Source: Bacteroidales bacterium | GTDB taxonomy: Bacteria > Bacteroidota > Bacteroidia > Bacteroidales > F082 | Direction of reading: 5' to 3' | Length of the DNA: 48,646 nt | Assembly (NCBI GenBank): GCA_016282015.1 | Contig: JAEEJS010000069.1 | Location: 1-48,646, forward strand | Shown here: positions 10,801-17,489 of the stretch, piece after piece | How the letters are laid out: every line of letters starts with the position of its first letter | Position numbering within the stretch: position 1 is the first letter of the stretch | Notes under the pieces: generated by a model | Database searches by the model: none | What the model saw: the letters and a program-made list of their open reading frames with translations, nothing else | Told to the model about the DNA's origin: nothing | Translations under genes and position numbers: made by a program

Positions 10801-12303
10801 CTTAATATCGAAATCCGTCAACAGACGGCTGTCACCGTAATCTGCGTGTATATCGATGCTATCAAACTCATTGCCCATGATTTTCAAAGATTCAACAGCC
10901 ACATCAGCCTTGAAATTGGATGTTTCCACCTCTAAACCCTTACCGTCCATGCCGAATTCAAATGTCACCTCCGACTCCTCATCCATGTCGAACATCTTCT
11001 GCAGATTTATATTGTCGGCATCGATGCTGAAAATATATTCGGAATCCTCCGTAGTGTTGAGATAGACATAGATGTCCATATTGCCTATGTCTGTCTGAAG
11101 ATTGAACTGAGTGTTGAAATCGTCGGGATAACCCTTGAAAAAGCCTGTCAGCTCAAACACCTCCACATCGTCAAGCACAGACGGCATAGGCACAGTGACC
11201 GACTCAATCGGTATGGCGAAGTTGTCAACGTCGTTATAGGTAGTCCTGAGATTGCGGAAATTGATGTCCATGTAGGATGTGAAGAACTCCGGCAAACCCT
11301 TGAATGCCACGTCTGCATCAATATGCGAGTTCTCACCGAAACGGGCATCAAAGTTTTTCACTATGAAATCTGACACTTTACCGTCAAAGTAAGCCGTGAA
11401 CACAAACTTGTCGGGCATTCTGTCCAGCACCCAGGAGAAATATCTCAAGTCGCTGAGTTTCAATGTCGACTCCCTGATATTTCCTATGATTCTCACCGAA
11501 TCCTCAAACTCGTAATAGGCACTTGACTGCTCATATTCAAAACGCATGTCCAGATCGACCTTCGATTCGCCTGTGGCCAGCATAAGGTTGTCTATGTTCA
11601 GGCATTTCTCGCAAAACAGCACATCTCCGTAGGCGTCGTCCAGCACCAGTCCGCAACGGTCCTGGCCCTTGAGCGAGTGTACGTTCCACATTATGGTGTC
11701 ATGCTTTATCTCTATGTCGCTGATTACGCCGTAAATACTGTCAATGTCGATATGGAACCAGTCCATGCTAAGCTTCTCGGGACGGTCTCTGTTCTGATCC
11801 CAGTAAACCACACGTCCGTTGTCGAGTTTCATATTGTCAATCCTGAAACGGATATCCGAGCCTTCATCCGTATCTGCTTCAGTATCTCCTCCTCCGCCCA
11901 TCTGACCGAATAGCTCCATCATGTTGAGCCTCTCGGCGCCCTCATATTTGACCACATTTCCCCAAACATCTTCCAGATATATATCCTTCACCCTTAATTC
12001 GTCAGGCATAATCGTCGGGCTCACCTTGGCGTAAAGCTTGCCCACTCTGAAGAGCGGGCAGCCGTACAAATCGTCAATCTGCACGTCTTCAAGCACAATG
12101 CCCAAGTCGTAAGTGATATAGAAAGTGCGGATTTTGACTTCAGTATTCAGTCTTTTTGAAAGTTCACCTGCTATGGAACGCGCAACCATGGTCTGGAGAG
12201 TGACGTCGCGGAAGGCTGCGACCATGCTCGCCAGAAGTGCAATAATTATCACAAAGATAATTAATATGCCGTGGATAATTTTATTTTTTGTAACTTTGCG
12301 CAT
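7840..12303 (-). CDS. tamB: TamB-type translocation and assembly module protein (AsmA-like, DUF490)
   Basis: The 1487-residue protein has one N-terminal membrane anchor (about residues 9-31) followed by a very long beta-rich periplasmic region and a TamB C-terminal domain. The last 300 residues hold the typical features: a G-N-L-N-L-G-V strand, M-R-G-D-Y-L-M-S-S-G-T-F, a Q-V-F-S-L-L-M-L-G segment, and repeated L-S-x-x-L-S-N-W-L-S and N-Y-T-P-N-D-R-L. TamB-like proteins are thought to form a hydrophobic groove across the periplasm that serves outer-membrane protein or phospholipid delivery. No tamA gene is adjacent. The gene heads a run into the helicase-nuclease gene and the tricorn-like gene, and diverges from tsaD across 11 bases. 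Confidence 0.88.
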   Translation of the reverse strand: MRKVTKNKIIHGILIIFVIIIALLASMVAAFRDVTLQTMVARSIAGELSKRLNTEVKIRTFYITYDLGIVLEDVQIDDLYGCPLFRVGKLYAKVSPTIMPDELRVKDIYLEDVWGNVVKYEGAERLNMMELFGQMGGGGDTEADTDEGSDIRFRIDNMKLDNGRVVYWDQNRDRPEKLSMDWFHIDIDSIYGVISDIEIKHDTIMWNVHSLKGQDRCGLVLDDAYGDVLFCEKCLNIDNLMLATGESKVDLDMRFEYEQSSAYYEFEDSVRIIGNIRESTLKLSDLRYFSWVLDRMPDKFVFTAYFDGKVSDFIVKNFDARFGENSHIDADVAFKGLPEFFTSYMDINFRNLRTTYNDVDNFAIPIESVTVPMPSVLDDVEVFELTGFFKGYPDDFNTQFNLQTDIGNMDIYVYLNTTEDSEYIFSIDADNINLQKMFDMDEESEVTFEFGMDGKGLEVETSNFKADVAVESLKIMGNEFDSIDIHADYGDSRLLTDFDIKHPLINLDWASVIDFKDQDKLGYKVSAKVKNADLVKLNLVDYDKTVVVSSDIDLDIKGDNLDDIVGSVALNNTSYFNGELYTMDYFNGSINEISGIKDIAIDCDFFDFNGTGIISSGTFVEAFKNTARDYIHIPAWYDREPTETDKQEFSISLNLKDTRQLMHMFMPDLYVSSGTTINATYTTEYPYHGCTVESPEIVYNDMRILDLDIRNTARYNEYVSLINLSEIIIRDTSEQYSERLGLENLTLHTVCSNDTVNFDLFWDDYDDVNRNKAHLKSTFIPYEKSGGLLKLKAEELVVNDTVWNLHPMCNIDFQKDRIGVNYLMLYTGTQSMAFNGYVPMHSTDTLVAVLNDVDVSDFDFVVKGSDINFDGMANGIVRMSGLSETMSFITNLELANFYLNNQEVGDVSVTTSWHDSDKSIHINTELYNSLFGDEKHEAVKLVGSYYPLKTKDNLKFDLDFDAFKLATLSPFISNVVKRMSGHASGNVKVRGSIKEPEILGKVVMNNAGCLVNYMNTYFTFSDTITMKKDRIVFNDIIVRDTTGHYATLNGVIDHHHLSDFNFDIKIRCKDFLALNIPMENASGFYGTAIADGVVSIKGPVDDITMDIDVLTKKGTEIDVPISSASSVNDNFIVFVKHNEESDTVIEKFIPEVAKEEDKYTINIDAQVTPDAEVNIFLPMNMGNISARGTGNLNLGVTNDDFTMRGDYLMSSGTFVFSLEMVKRTFSLRNGGTIRWTGDPTDADINLVGVYRTKSSLTSLGTSAVDTTALTDNINVDCIIRLTDKLMNPTITFGIELPNVKDDTRSLVYSIIDTTNQGVMAQQVFSLLMLGSFSYAAESNVARLGTTAGYGVITSQLSNWLSQISKDFDVGINYTPNDRLTNEELEVALSTQLFDDRLVIEGNFGVIRGDKNTTNKANNIVGDVDITFKLTKRLSLKAYNHTNIKNNYYIYSFESYSDFTQGVGISYSQSFDNVREIFNIHRKNKNKR
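12291..12298 (+). promoter_or_regulatory. Probable -7 promoter element for tsaD
   Basis: TAACTTTG matches the Bacteroidota TAnnTTTG -7 element. It lies within the first codons of tamB on the opposite strand and 16 bases before the tsaD ATG, predicting a leader of only about ten bases. No clear TTTG is seen at the expected -33 position. Confidence 0.55.
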
Positions 12304-12314
12304 TCTTTTATGCT

Positions 12315-13337
12315 ATGAACGAATACATTTTAGCCATCGAATCATCATGTGACGACACTTCTGCGGCAGTTTTGAGAGGCACGACAGTTTTATCGAATGT
12401 CATTGCTAATCAGGAGGTTCACCGTCAGTACGGGGGCGTCATTCCCGAGCTTGCATCACGCGCTCACCAACAGAACATCATTCCTGTGGTTGAAGCAGCG
12501 ATTAAGCAAGCAAATATACAAAAAAATCAAATAAGTGCAATATCTTTTACACGTGGACCGGGACTTTTAGGTTCACTGCTCGTAGGCACTTCATTTTCAA
12601 AGGCTTTTGCCTTGGCCATGGACATCCCAATGATTGAAATAAATCATACCAACGGTCATGTGCTGGCCTTATTCGCTCAGGAGCCCGACTCACCTACGCC
12701 GGTTCCGGAGTTTCCTTTCCTCTGCCTGACAGTATCGGGCGGCCATACCCAAATCATGAAAGTCAACGACTATTTCGACTTGGAGATTCTGGGCAAGACC
12801 ATAGACGACGCTGCCGGCGAGGCCTTCGACAAGACAGCTAAAATCATGGGATTGGGATATCCCGGAGGCCCGATAATCAACAGGTTAGCCAAAGAGGGAA
12901 ACCCTGACGCCTTCCAGTTCAGCAAGCCTCACATTCCTGGCTACGACTACAGTTTCAGCGGACTGAAGACCAGTTTCCTGTATTTCCTGAGAGACAAACT
13001 GAAGGAAAACGAGAATTTCATTGAAGAAAACAAAGCCGACCTCTGCGCTTCAATACAAAAGGACATAATCGACACGCTTATGAAAAAGCTTATCAAAGCT
13101 GCCAAGGACACAGGCATAAGGCAGGTGGCCATAGCCGGCGGCGTGTCGGCGAACACAGGTTTGCAGGACGCGTTAATCGCCGCCGGCAAAAAGTACCATT
13201 GGCAGGTATTCATCCCTAAGTTCAAGTTCAGCACCGACAACGCGGCAATGATAGGCGTTGCTGGCTATCTGAAATACCAGCGCGGAGAGTTCGGAAGTCA
13301 GGATATGACACCATACGCGAGGACAGCCACACTGTAA
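12315..13337 (+). CDS. tsaD: tRNA N6-adenosine threonylcarbamoyltransferase
   Basis: The 340-residue cytoplasmic protein has the usual TsaD/Kae1 length and motifs: an N-terminal I-L-A-I-E-S-S-C-D-D-T-S phosphate-binding strand, the P-E-L-A-S-R-A-H-Q-Q-N-I metal/ATP signature, a second histidine motif N-H-T-N-G-H, G-L-G-Y-P-G-G-P, and a C-terminal A-G-G-V-S-A-N-T and S-T-D-N-A-A-M-I-G. With TsaB, TsaC and TsaE it makes threonylcarbamoyladenosine at position 37 of ANN-decoding tRNAs. Those partners are not in this window. The start is fixed by the motif-bearing N-terminus and the upstream -7 element. dgt follows 16 bases later. Confidence 0.97.
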   Translation: MNEYILAIESSCDDTSAAVLRGTTVLSNVIANQEVHRQYGGVIPELASRAHQQNIIPVVEAAIKQANIQKNQISAISFTRGPGLLGSLLVGTSFSKAFALAMDIPMIEINHTNGHVLALFAQEPDSPTPVPEFPFLCLTVSGGHTQIMKVNDYFDLEILGKTIDDAAGEAFDKTAKIMGLGYPGGPIINRLAKEGNPDAFQFSKPHIPGYDYSFSGLKTSFLYFLRDKLKENENFIEENKADLCASIQKDIIDTLMKKLIKAAKDTGIRQVAIAGGVSANTGLQDALIAAGKKYHWQVFIPKFKFSTDNAAMIGVAGYLKYQRGEFGSQDMTPYARTATL

Positions 13338-13353
13338 GACTAAATTTAAAGTT

Positions 13354-14676
13354 ATGGATTGGAAAACATTATTATCAGCTAAGCGTGAGGCTCGCGCACA
13401 GAGCGTGGCCGACATCAGGAACGAGTTTCAGAGAGACTACGACCGTATTATCTTCTCTAACATCTTCCGCCGTCTGCAAAACAAGACGCAGGTGTTCGCC
13501 TTGCCAGGCAGCAAGTTGGTGCATAACCGTTTGACGCACAGCCTCGAAGTGGCCAGCGTAGGCCGTTCCATAGCCCGCATGGTATCGAAAGAGCTCATCG
13601 ACCGTTTCGGCCCAGATTTCCATAACGAGATTTACGACATTGACACCATAGTTTCCACAGCCTGTCTGGCTCACGACCTCGGCAACCCTCCTTTCGGACA
13701 CTCGGGCGAAGAAACCATAAGCAGCTACTTCAAGTTCGGCGAAGGCCGCAAGCTACAGAGCCAGATTCCCGAAGAGCAATGGTCTGACCTCATCTCCTTT
13801 GAAGGAAATGCTAATGCTTTCCGCCAGTTGACACATCAGTTTGCAGGCCGTCGTGAAGGCGGACTCTCGCTCACATATGCCTCATTGGCCACTCTGATAA
13901 AATACCCTTATCCGTCGTTCGGCAAAGGCGATCGCAAGAAATACAACGTCTTCAACTCAGAGATAGAACAGTTTGAAAAAGTGATGGAAGGCTGCGGAAT
14001 ACCGCGCACAGACAGCCAAAAGCCGATATATGCCCGTCATCCTCTCTCCTACATGATGGAAGCCGCCGATGACATCTGCTACCTCATACTCGACATGGAG
14101 GACGCTCACAAGCGTAACATCATACAAACCAGCGATATAGACCGCCACTTCACCGCATTCTTCAGCGAAGACCGTCCTGAAGAGGCCTGGTTCTTCGAGC
14201 GCCGCGACCACATTTTCAAGACCGTGACCGACTCCAACGAGCGCATGGCCTTTCTCCGCGCCACAGTCATCAACAAACTCGTAGACTGCGTATCCAGCGT
14301 TTTCGTTGAAAACTACGATAGCATCATGTCTGGGACGTTCCAAAAGAGTTTGATATCACAGCTCCCGGAACTCGAGAACAACGCCCTGGAGGCCTGCAGA
14401 ACGTTCTCAGTGCCAAATATTTACAGACATCCATCTGTCGTCAAGATAGAAGTGACAGGTTACAACATCATAGGCAGCCTGATGAACGAGTTCATGGACG
14501 CAGTGATGCATCCGGAAAGCGGCTATCACCGCCGTCTGATGTCCATCATCCCCGACCAGTTCAAGACAGAAAAAGACGACCTGTACTCAAAAATACAAGT
14601 CGTCCTCGATTATATCTCCAACATGACCGACCTCTACGCAGTGCAGCTCTACAAAGACCTGCGCGGCATAGAGTAA
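13354..14676 (+). CDS. dgt: Deoxyguanosinetriphosphate triphosphohydrolase (HD-domain dNTPase)
   Basis: The 440-residue protein is a Dgt-type HD hydrolase. Visible motifs are R-R-L-Q-N-K-T-Q-V-F near residues 39-48, N-R-L-T-H-S-L-E-V-A (first metal His), and C-L-A-H-D-L-G-N-P-P-F-G-H-S-G-E-E (His-Asp pair). A later Y-M-M-E-A-A-D-D-I-C-Y motif provides the last metal ligand. Members cut dNTPs, classically dGTP, to the nucleoside and tripolyphosphate, trimming nucleotide pools. It follows tsaD by 16 bases in the same orientation, probably as an operon, and its stop lies only 4 bases from the stop of the convergent aldolase gene, leaving no room for a separate terminator. Confidence 0.95.
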   Translation: MDWKTLLSAKREARAQSVADIRNEFQRDYDRIIFSNIFRRLQNKTQVFALPGSKLVHNRLTHSLEVASVGRSIARMVSKELIDRFGPDFHNEIYDIDTIVSTACLAHDLGNPPFGHSGEETISSYFKFGEGRKLQSQIPEEQWSDLISFEGNANAFRQLTHQFAGRREGGLSLTYASLATLIKYPYPSFGKGDRKKYNVFNSEIEQFEKVMEGCGIPRTDSQKPIYARHPLSYMMEAADDICYLILDMEDAHKRNIIQTSDIDRHFTAFFSEDRPEEAWFFERRDHIFKTVTDSNERMAFLRATVINKLVDCVSSVFVENYDSIMSGTFQKSLISQLPELENNALEACRTFSVPNIYRHPSVVKIEVTGYNIIGSLMNEFMDAVMHPESGYHRRLMSIIPDQFKTEKDDLYSKIQVVLDYISNMTDLYAVQLYKDLRGIE

Positions 14677-14680
14677 TCAG

Positions 14681-15706
14681 TTAGGCTAAAAGCTTTTTCA
14701 AAGCCTCCACGAAGTTTCTGATATCGTCTTCGGTGGTGTCGAACGAGCACATCCATCGCACTATATCCTTGTCCATATCCCAGTCGTAGAAGAAATACTG
14801 CTTCTGCAACTCAGTCCACACCTTGCGAGGCAATTGCACGAAAACTCCGTTAACCTGCACAGGATAAACCACTTTCACCTGCGGAATGTCTTTCACCATG
14901 CTGTAAAGCAGCTGTGCCATGCGGTTGCTGTGCTCGGCGTTGCGGCGCCACAGTCCGGTCTGCAGATAAGCTTCGAACTGCACTGCCAGGAAACGCATTT
15001 TTGAGCAGAGCTGAAGCCCCTGTTTGCGGCGGAATTTGTATTCCTTGGCCAGTTCCGGATTCAGATACACCACCGACTCCCCTATCATCAGACCGTTTTT
15101 GGTGCCTCCGAACGACAATACGTCCACACCTGCATCGGTTGTCATATCTTTGAATGAGCAATTCAAAGCCACCGCAGCGTTGGCCAAACGGGCTCCGTCC
15201 ATATGCAGATACATATTGTGCTCATGGGCCAAAGCCGCCAATGCCTTGATTTCGTTAATGGTATAGAGAGTTCCTAACTCGGTCGACTGAGTAATGGTAA
15301 TTGCTTTGGGTTGTGAATGATGCTCAAAACCGAAGCCATGCATGCGGGTCATCACCAGTTCAGGAGTAAGTTTGCCGTCGGGTGTATCCACTGTGAGCAG
15401 ACGGCAGCCCACTATGCGTTGCGGAGCGCCGCATTCGTCTACATTCACGTGGGCGGTCTCGGCACAAATCACAGCCTCATGTGAGCGCACCATGGCATCT
15501 ATGGCCATAGTGTTGGCTCCCGTGCCGTTAAACACAAACGACACCACGGCCTGCGGGCCGAAATACTCCTTGAACAATTGTTCCACTCTGGCGCAATATT
15601 CATCGTCACCGTAAGCCAGCGCATGCTCAGCATTGGCATCAGCTATAGCTTTCAAAACCTCAGGACTAATGCCTGAATGGTTGTCACTTCCGAATCCTCT
15701 TTTCAT
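14681..15706 (-). CDS. Threonine aldolase family PLP enzyme
   Basis: The 341-residue protein belongs to the beta-eliminating lyase/threonine aldolase fold-type I group. It has the N-terminal F-G-S-D-N-H-S-G-I-S-P motif, the Y-G-D-D segment, the D-G-A-R-L-A-N-A motif holding the PLP-binding Asp, and the S-F-G-G-T-K-N-G signature with Lys203 as the Schiff-base lysine. Low-specificity L-threonine aldolases split threonine or allo-threonine into glycine and acetaldehyde; the exact substrate cannot be read from sequence. It begins 20 bases after the stop of the PNGase F-like gene, so the two are probably cotranscribed although their functions are not obviously linked. Confidence 0.9.
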   Translation of the reverse strand: MKRGFGSDNHSGISPEVLKAIADANAEHALAYGDDEYCARVEQLFKEYFGPQAVVSFVFNGTGANTMAIDAMVRSHEAVICAETAHVNVDECGAPQRIVGCRLLTVDTPDGKLTPELVMTRMHGFGFEHHSQPKAITITQSTELGTLYTINEIKALAALAHEHNMYLHMDGARLANAAVALNCSFKDMTTDAGVDVLSFGGTKNGLMIGESVVYLNPELAKEYKFRRKQGLQLCSKMRFLAVQFEAYLQTGLWRRNAEHSNRMAQLLYSMVKDIPQVKVVYPVQVNGVFVQLPRKVWTELQKQYFFYDWDMDKDIVRWMCSFDTTEDDIRNFVEALKKLLA

Positions 15707-15726
15707 CTTATCAAATTTTAAATCTA

Positions 15727-17415
15727 TTATTTCTTATTTCCCAAAAGCACTCCGCTTACCATCCAATGCGAAAAACTGCTTCCTTCGTCGGCTCCCTGCG
15801 GAATGGCCACCGTAATGACGTGATGTCCTGGTTTTAAGTCGTTTAGGTCAAAATAGACAGGGTTGGTAGCCGTACCAGGACACCATCCCGAACGGGACAG
15901 GTCGGAAGACGACACTCCGTTCCAGAAATTACCGGAAACCGGATTGAATTCGCGGTATGTGGCACAGTCGCAACGCCATGGAGTGTACTTAAACACCTTC
16001 TCCCCATCCACAATTATGGTATTCTCTTTAGGGTTGAACTCATCGCCTCCATCCCATCCTCCATGACCGGTGGTAATATATCTAAGTTGCAGATTTTCAA
16101 TTCCTTCAGGCACATCAAACTCAACTGTGAGGCTGTCAGTATAGAACAATCGTCCGTAGTTTTGCCCCGACATTTCCATAACGTTGCAAGTGTTGAACAG
16201 AGGCAAACTCCAACGGCTGTTGCCAGACACGTCACCGCTGTAGTCATTAGGATAAGCCACCAGATCGAGTGACACCTTGTGTCCTCCACCATCGTAATTA
16301 CCTATGAAAGCGCCTATCAACACATCACCCGAAAGACGGTCCGAAAGCTCGGTCACTTCCATCTTGTAATAAGCTTCATCCTCCCATTCCAAGCCGTCTA
16401 TTTTCACTCTGTCGTTGAAGTGATTCACTCCGAATGGAGTAAAGAACCTGACCAGCTCAACTACAGGCATATAGTCGTCTTCCAAACGTATTCCCTGATA
16501 TTTTTTGCCATTCTTATCACATTGATATGGAATAACTTCAATACTATCAATTAAAGCATTACTTAAAGATAGTTTTCTGTCCATAGGAATGACAAAAACC
16601 GAGCCTGTACGGTCGTATGCATCCCCATTTGAACGCTGGCGAAGCTCGGCGAACAACTGGTAATGTTCAGGCAAAACCGGCAGGTTGACACGCTTCAGAA
16701 TGACGGTTCCCCATGAGAACGAAAGCACAGTGTCGAAAGGTATCTCGCCCTGGAACTTATCGATATTTGCAAAATGAATCTGGTCGTCCTCGAAAATCTT
16801 AGTGCGGATTATAAGCTTTTCCTTATTTATATTGTTCAATTCCTTGTAGGTCTTCCTAATTCCAAGATTCTCCGGAATCAAAGCCTTCTTCAGCTTTTTG
16901 TCCTTCTTTATGGATTTCAGCTCCAGTATGCGGTTGCCGTTTATGGACTGTCGCACCATCACCCCTTTCAGATAACCGCGTGAGGTAACCGGAGTGGCTT
17001 GATAACCAAGACTTTCAGTCATCCAAACCTCAATAGTGTTGGAGTTAATTGAAGTTTTATACTTCTTGCAATGGTAACCGTTAACGTCCTCCTCTCCTTT
17101 TTCCTCAAACTCCACACCGTTGTTTTTCAGTGAATAAGAGCAGAAATACGACTCTCCGTCCTGATAGTTCATCTGTACAAAGACTGAATCCGTTTCGTAA
17201 TCGACAAAGGTGCAGTCAGTTGACAGACCGGCTATCAACTCACCGGTAAACTCCTGAATATCACTGATTTTAAGCTGGTTCTTATAACGAAGAACCTCAC
17301 GGAAGGTGGTGTCGCCGCTGTCGGAGCCAAGCATATACGACTGATACACAAGGCGTTGCTGAGCCGAAACGGTCAAACTTGCGAATAGCGCGACCAACAA
17401 TAATACTCGCTTCAT
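15727..17415 (-). CDS. Exported peptide-N-glycosidase F-like protein with N-terminal extension
   Basis: The 562-residue product has a signal peptide (through V-S-A-Q, about residue 19). The C-terminal ~320 residues resemble PNGase F, the amidase that removes N-glycans from asparagine: T-T-G-H-G-G-W-D-G-G-D-E-F-N-P-K-E-N near residue 448-465, then F-K-Y-T-P-W-R-C-D-C-A-T-Y-R, N-P-V-S-G-N-F-W-N-G and S-S-S-D-L-S-R-S-G-W-C-P-G. The acidic D-E in G-G-D-E-F lies in the region known to carry a catalytic Glu. The first ~200 residues are absent from the classic enzyme and resemble a GLPGLI-type domain (V-N-G-Y-H-C-K-K followed by a V-W-M-T strand), a weaker match. A role in releasing host N-glycans is inferred. 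A promoter at 17430-17460 precedes it. Confidence 0.85.
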   Translation of the reverse strand: MKRVLLLVALFASLTVSAQQRLVYQSYMLGSDSGDTTFREVLRYKNQLKISDIQEFTGELIAGLSTDCTFVDYETDSVFVQMNYQDGESYFCSYSLKNNGVEFEEKGEEDVNGYHCKKYKTSINSNTIEVWMTESLGYQATPVTSRGYLKGVMVRQSINGNRILELKSIKKDKKLKKALIPENLGIRKTYKELNNINKEKLIIRTKIFEDDQIHFANIDKFQGEIPFDTVLSFSWGTVILKRVNLPVLPEHYQLFAELRQRSNGDAYDRTGSVFVIPMDRKLSLSNALIDSIEVIPYQCDKNGKKYQGIRLEDDYMPVVELVRFFTPFGVNHFNDRVKIDGLEWEDEAYYKMEVTELSDRLSGDVLIGAFIGNYDGGGHKVSLDLVAYPNDYSGDVSGNSRWSLPLFNTCNVMEMSGQNYGRLFYTDSLTVEFDVPEGIENLQLRYITTGHGGWDGGDEFNPKENTIIVDGEKVFKYTPWRCDCATYREFNPVSGNFWNGVSSSDLSRSGWCPGTATNPVYFDLNDLKPGHHVITVAIPQGADEGSSFSHWMVSGVLLGNKK

Positions 17416-17425
17416 ATTTAAAATT

Positions 17426-17456
17426 TTTGCAAAGGTATATAAATTTTGTATATTTG
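17426..17456 (+). promoter_or_regulatory. Promoter of the DPP5-like peptidase gene
   Basis: TTTG (17426-17429), a 19-base spacer and TATATTTG (17449-17456) form a full Bacteroidota-type promoter. The ATG at 17490 lies 33 bases beyond. It is interlaced with the promoter on the opposite strand. Confidence 0.72.
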
Positions 17457-17460
17457 CAAA
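17430..17460 (-). promoter_or_regulatory. Promoter of the PNGase F-like gene
   Basis: On the minus strand TTTG (17460-17457) is followed after exactly 19 bases by TACCTTTG (17437-17430), matching -33 and -7 elements. The start codon at 17415 lies 14 bases past the -7 element, giving a very short leader. It occupies the same bases as the opposing promoter at 17426-17456. Confidence 0.7.
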
Positions 17461-17489
17461 ATCTATCGCAAATTTAATTAATCACCATA

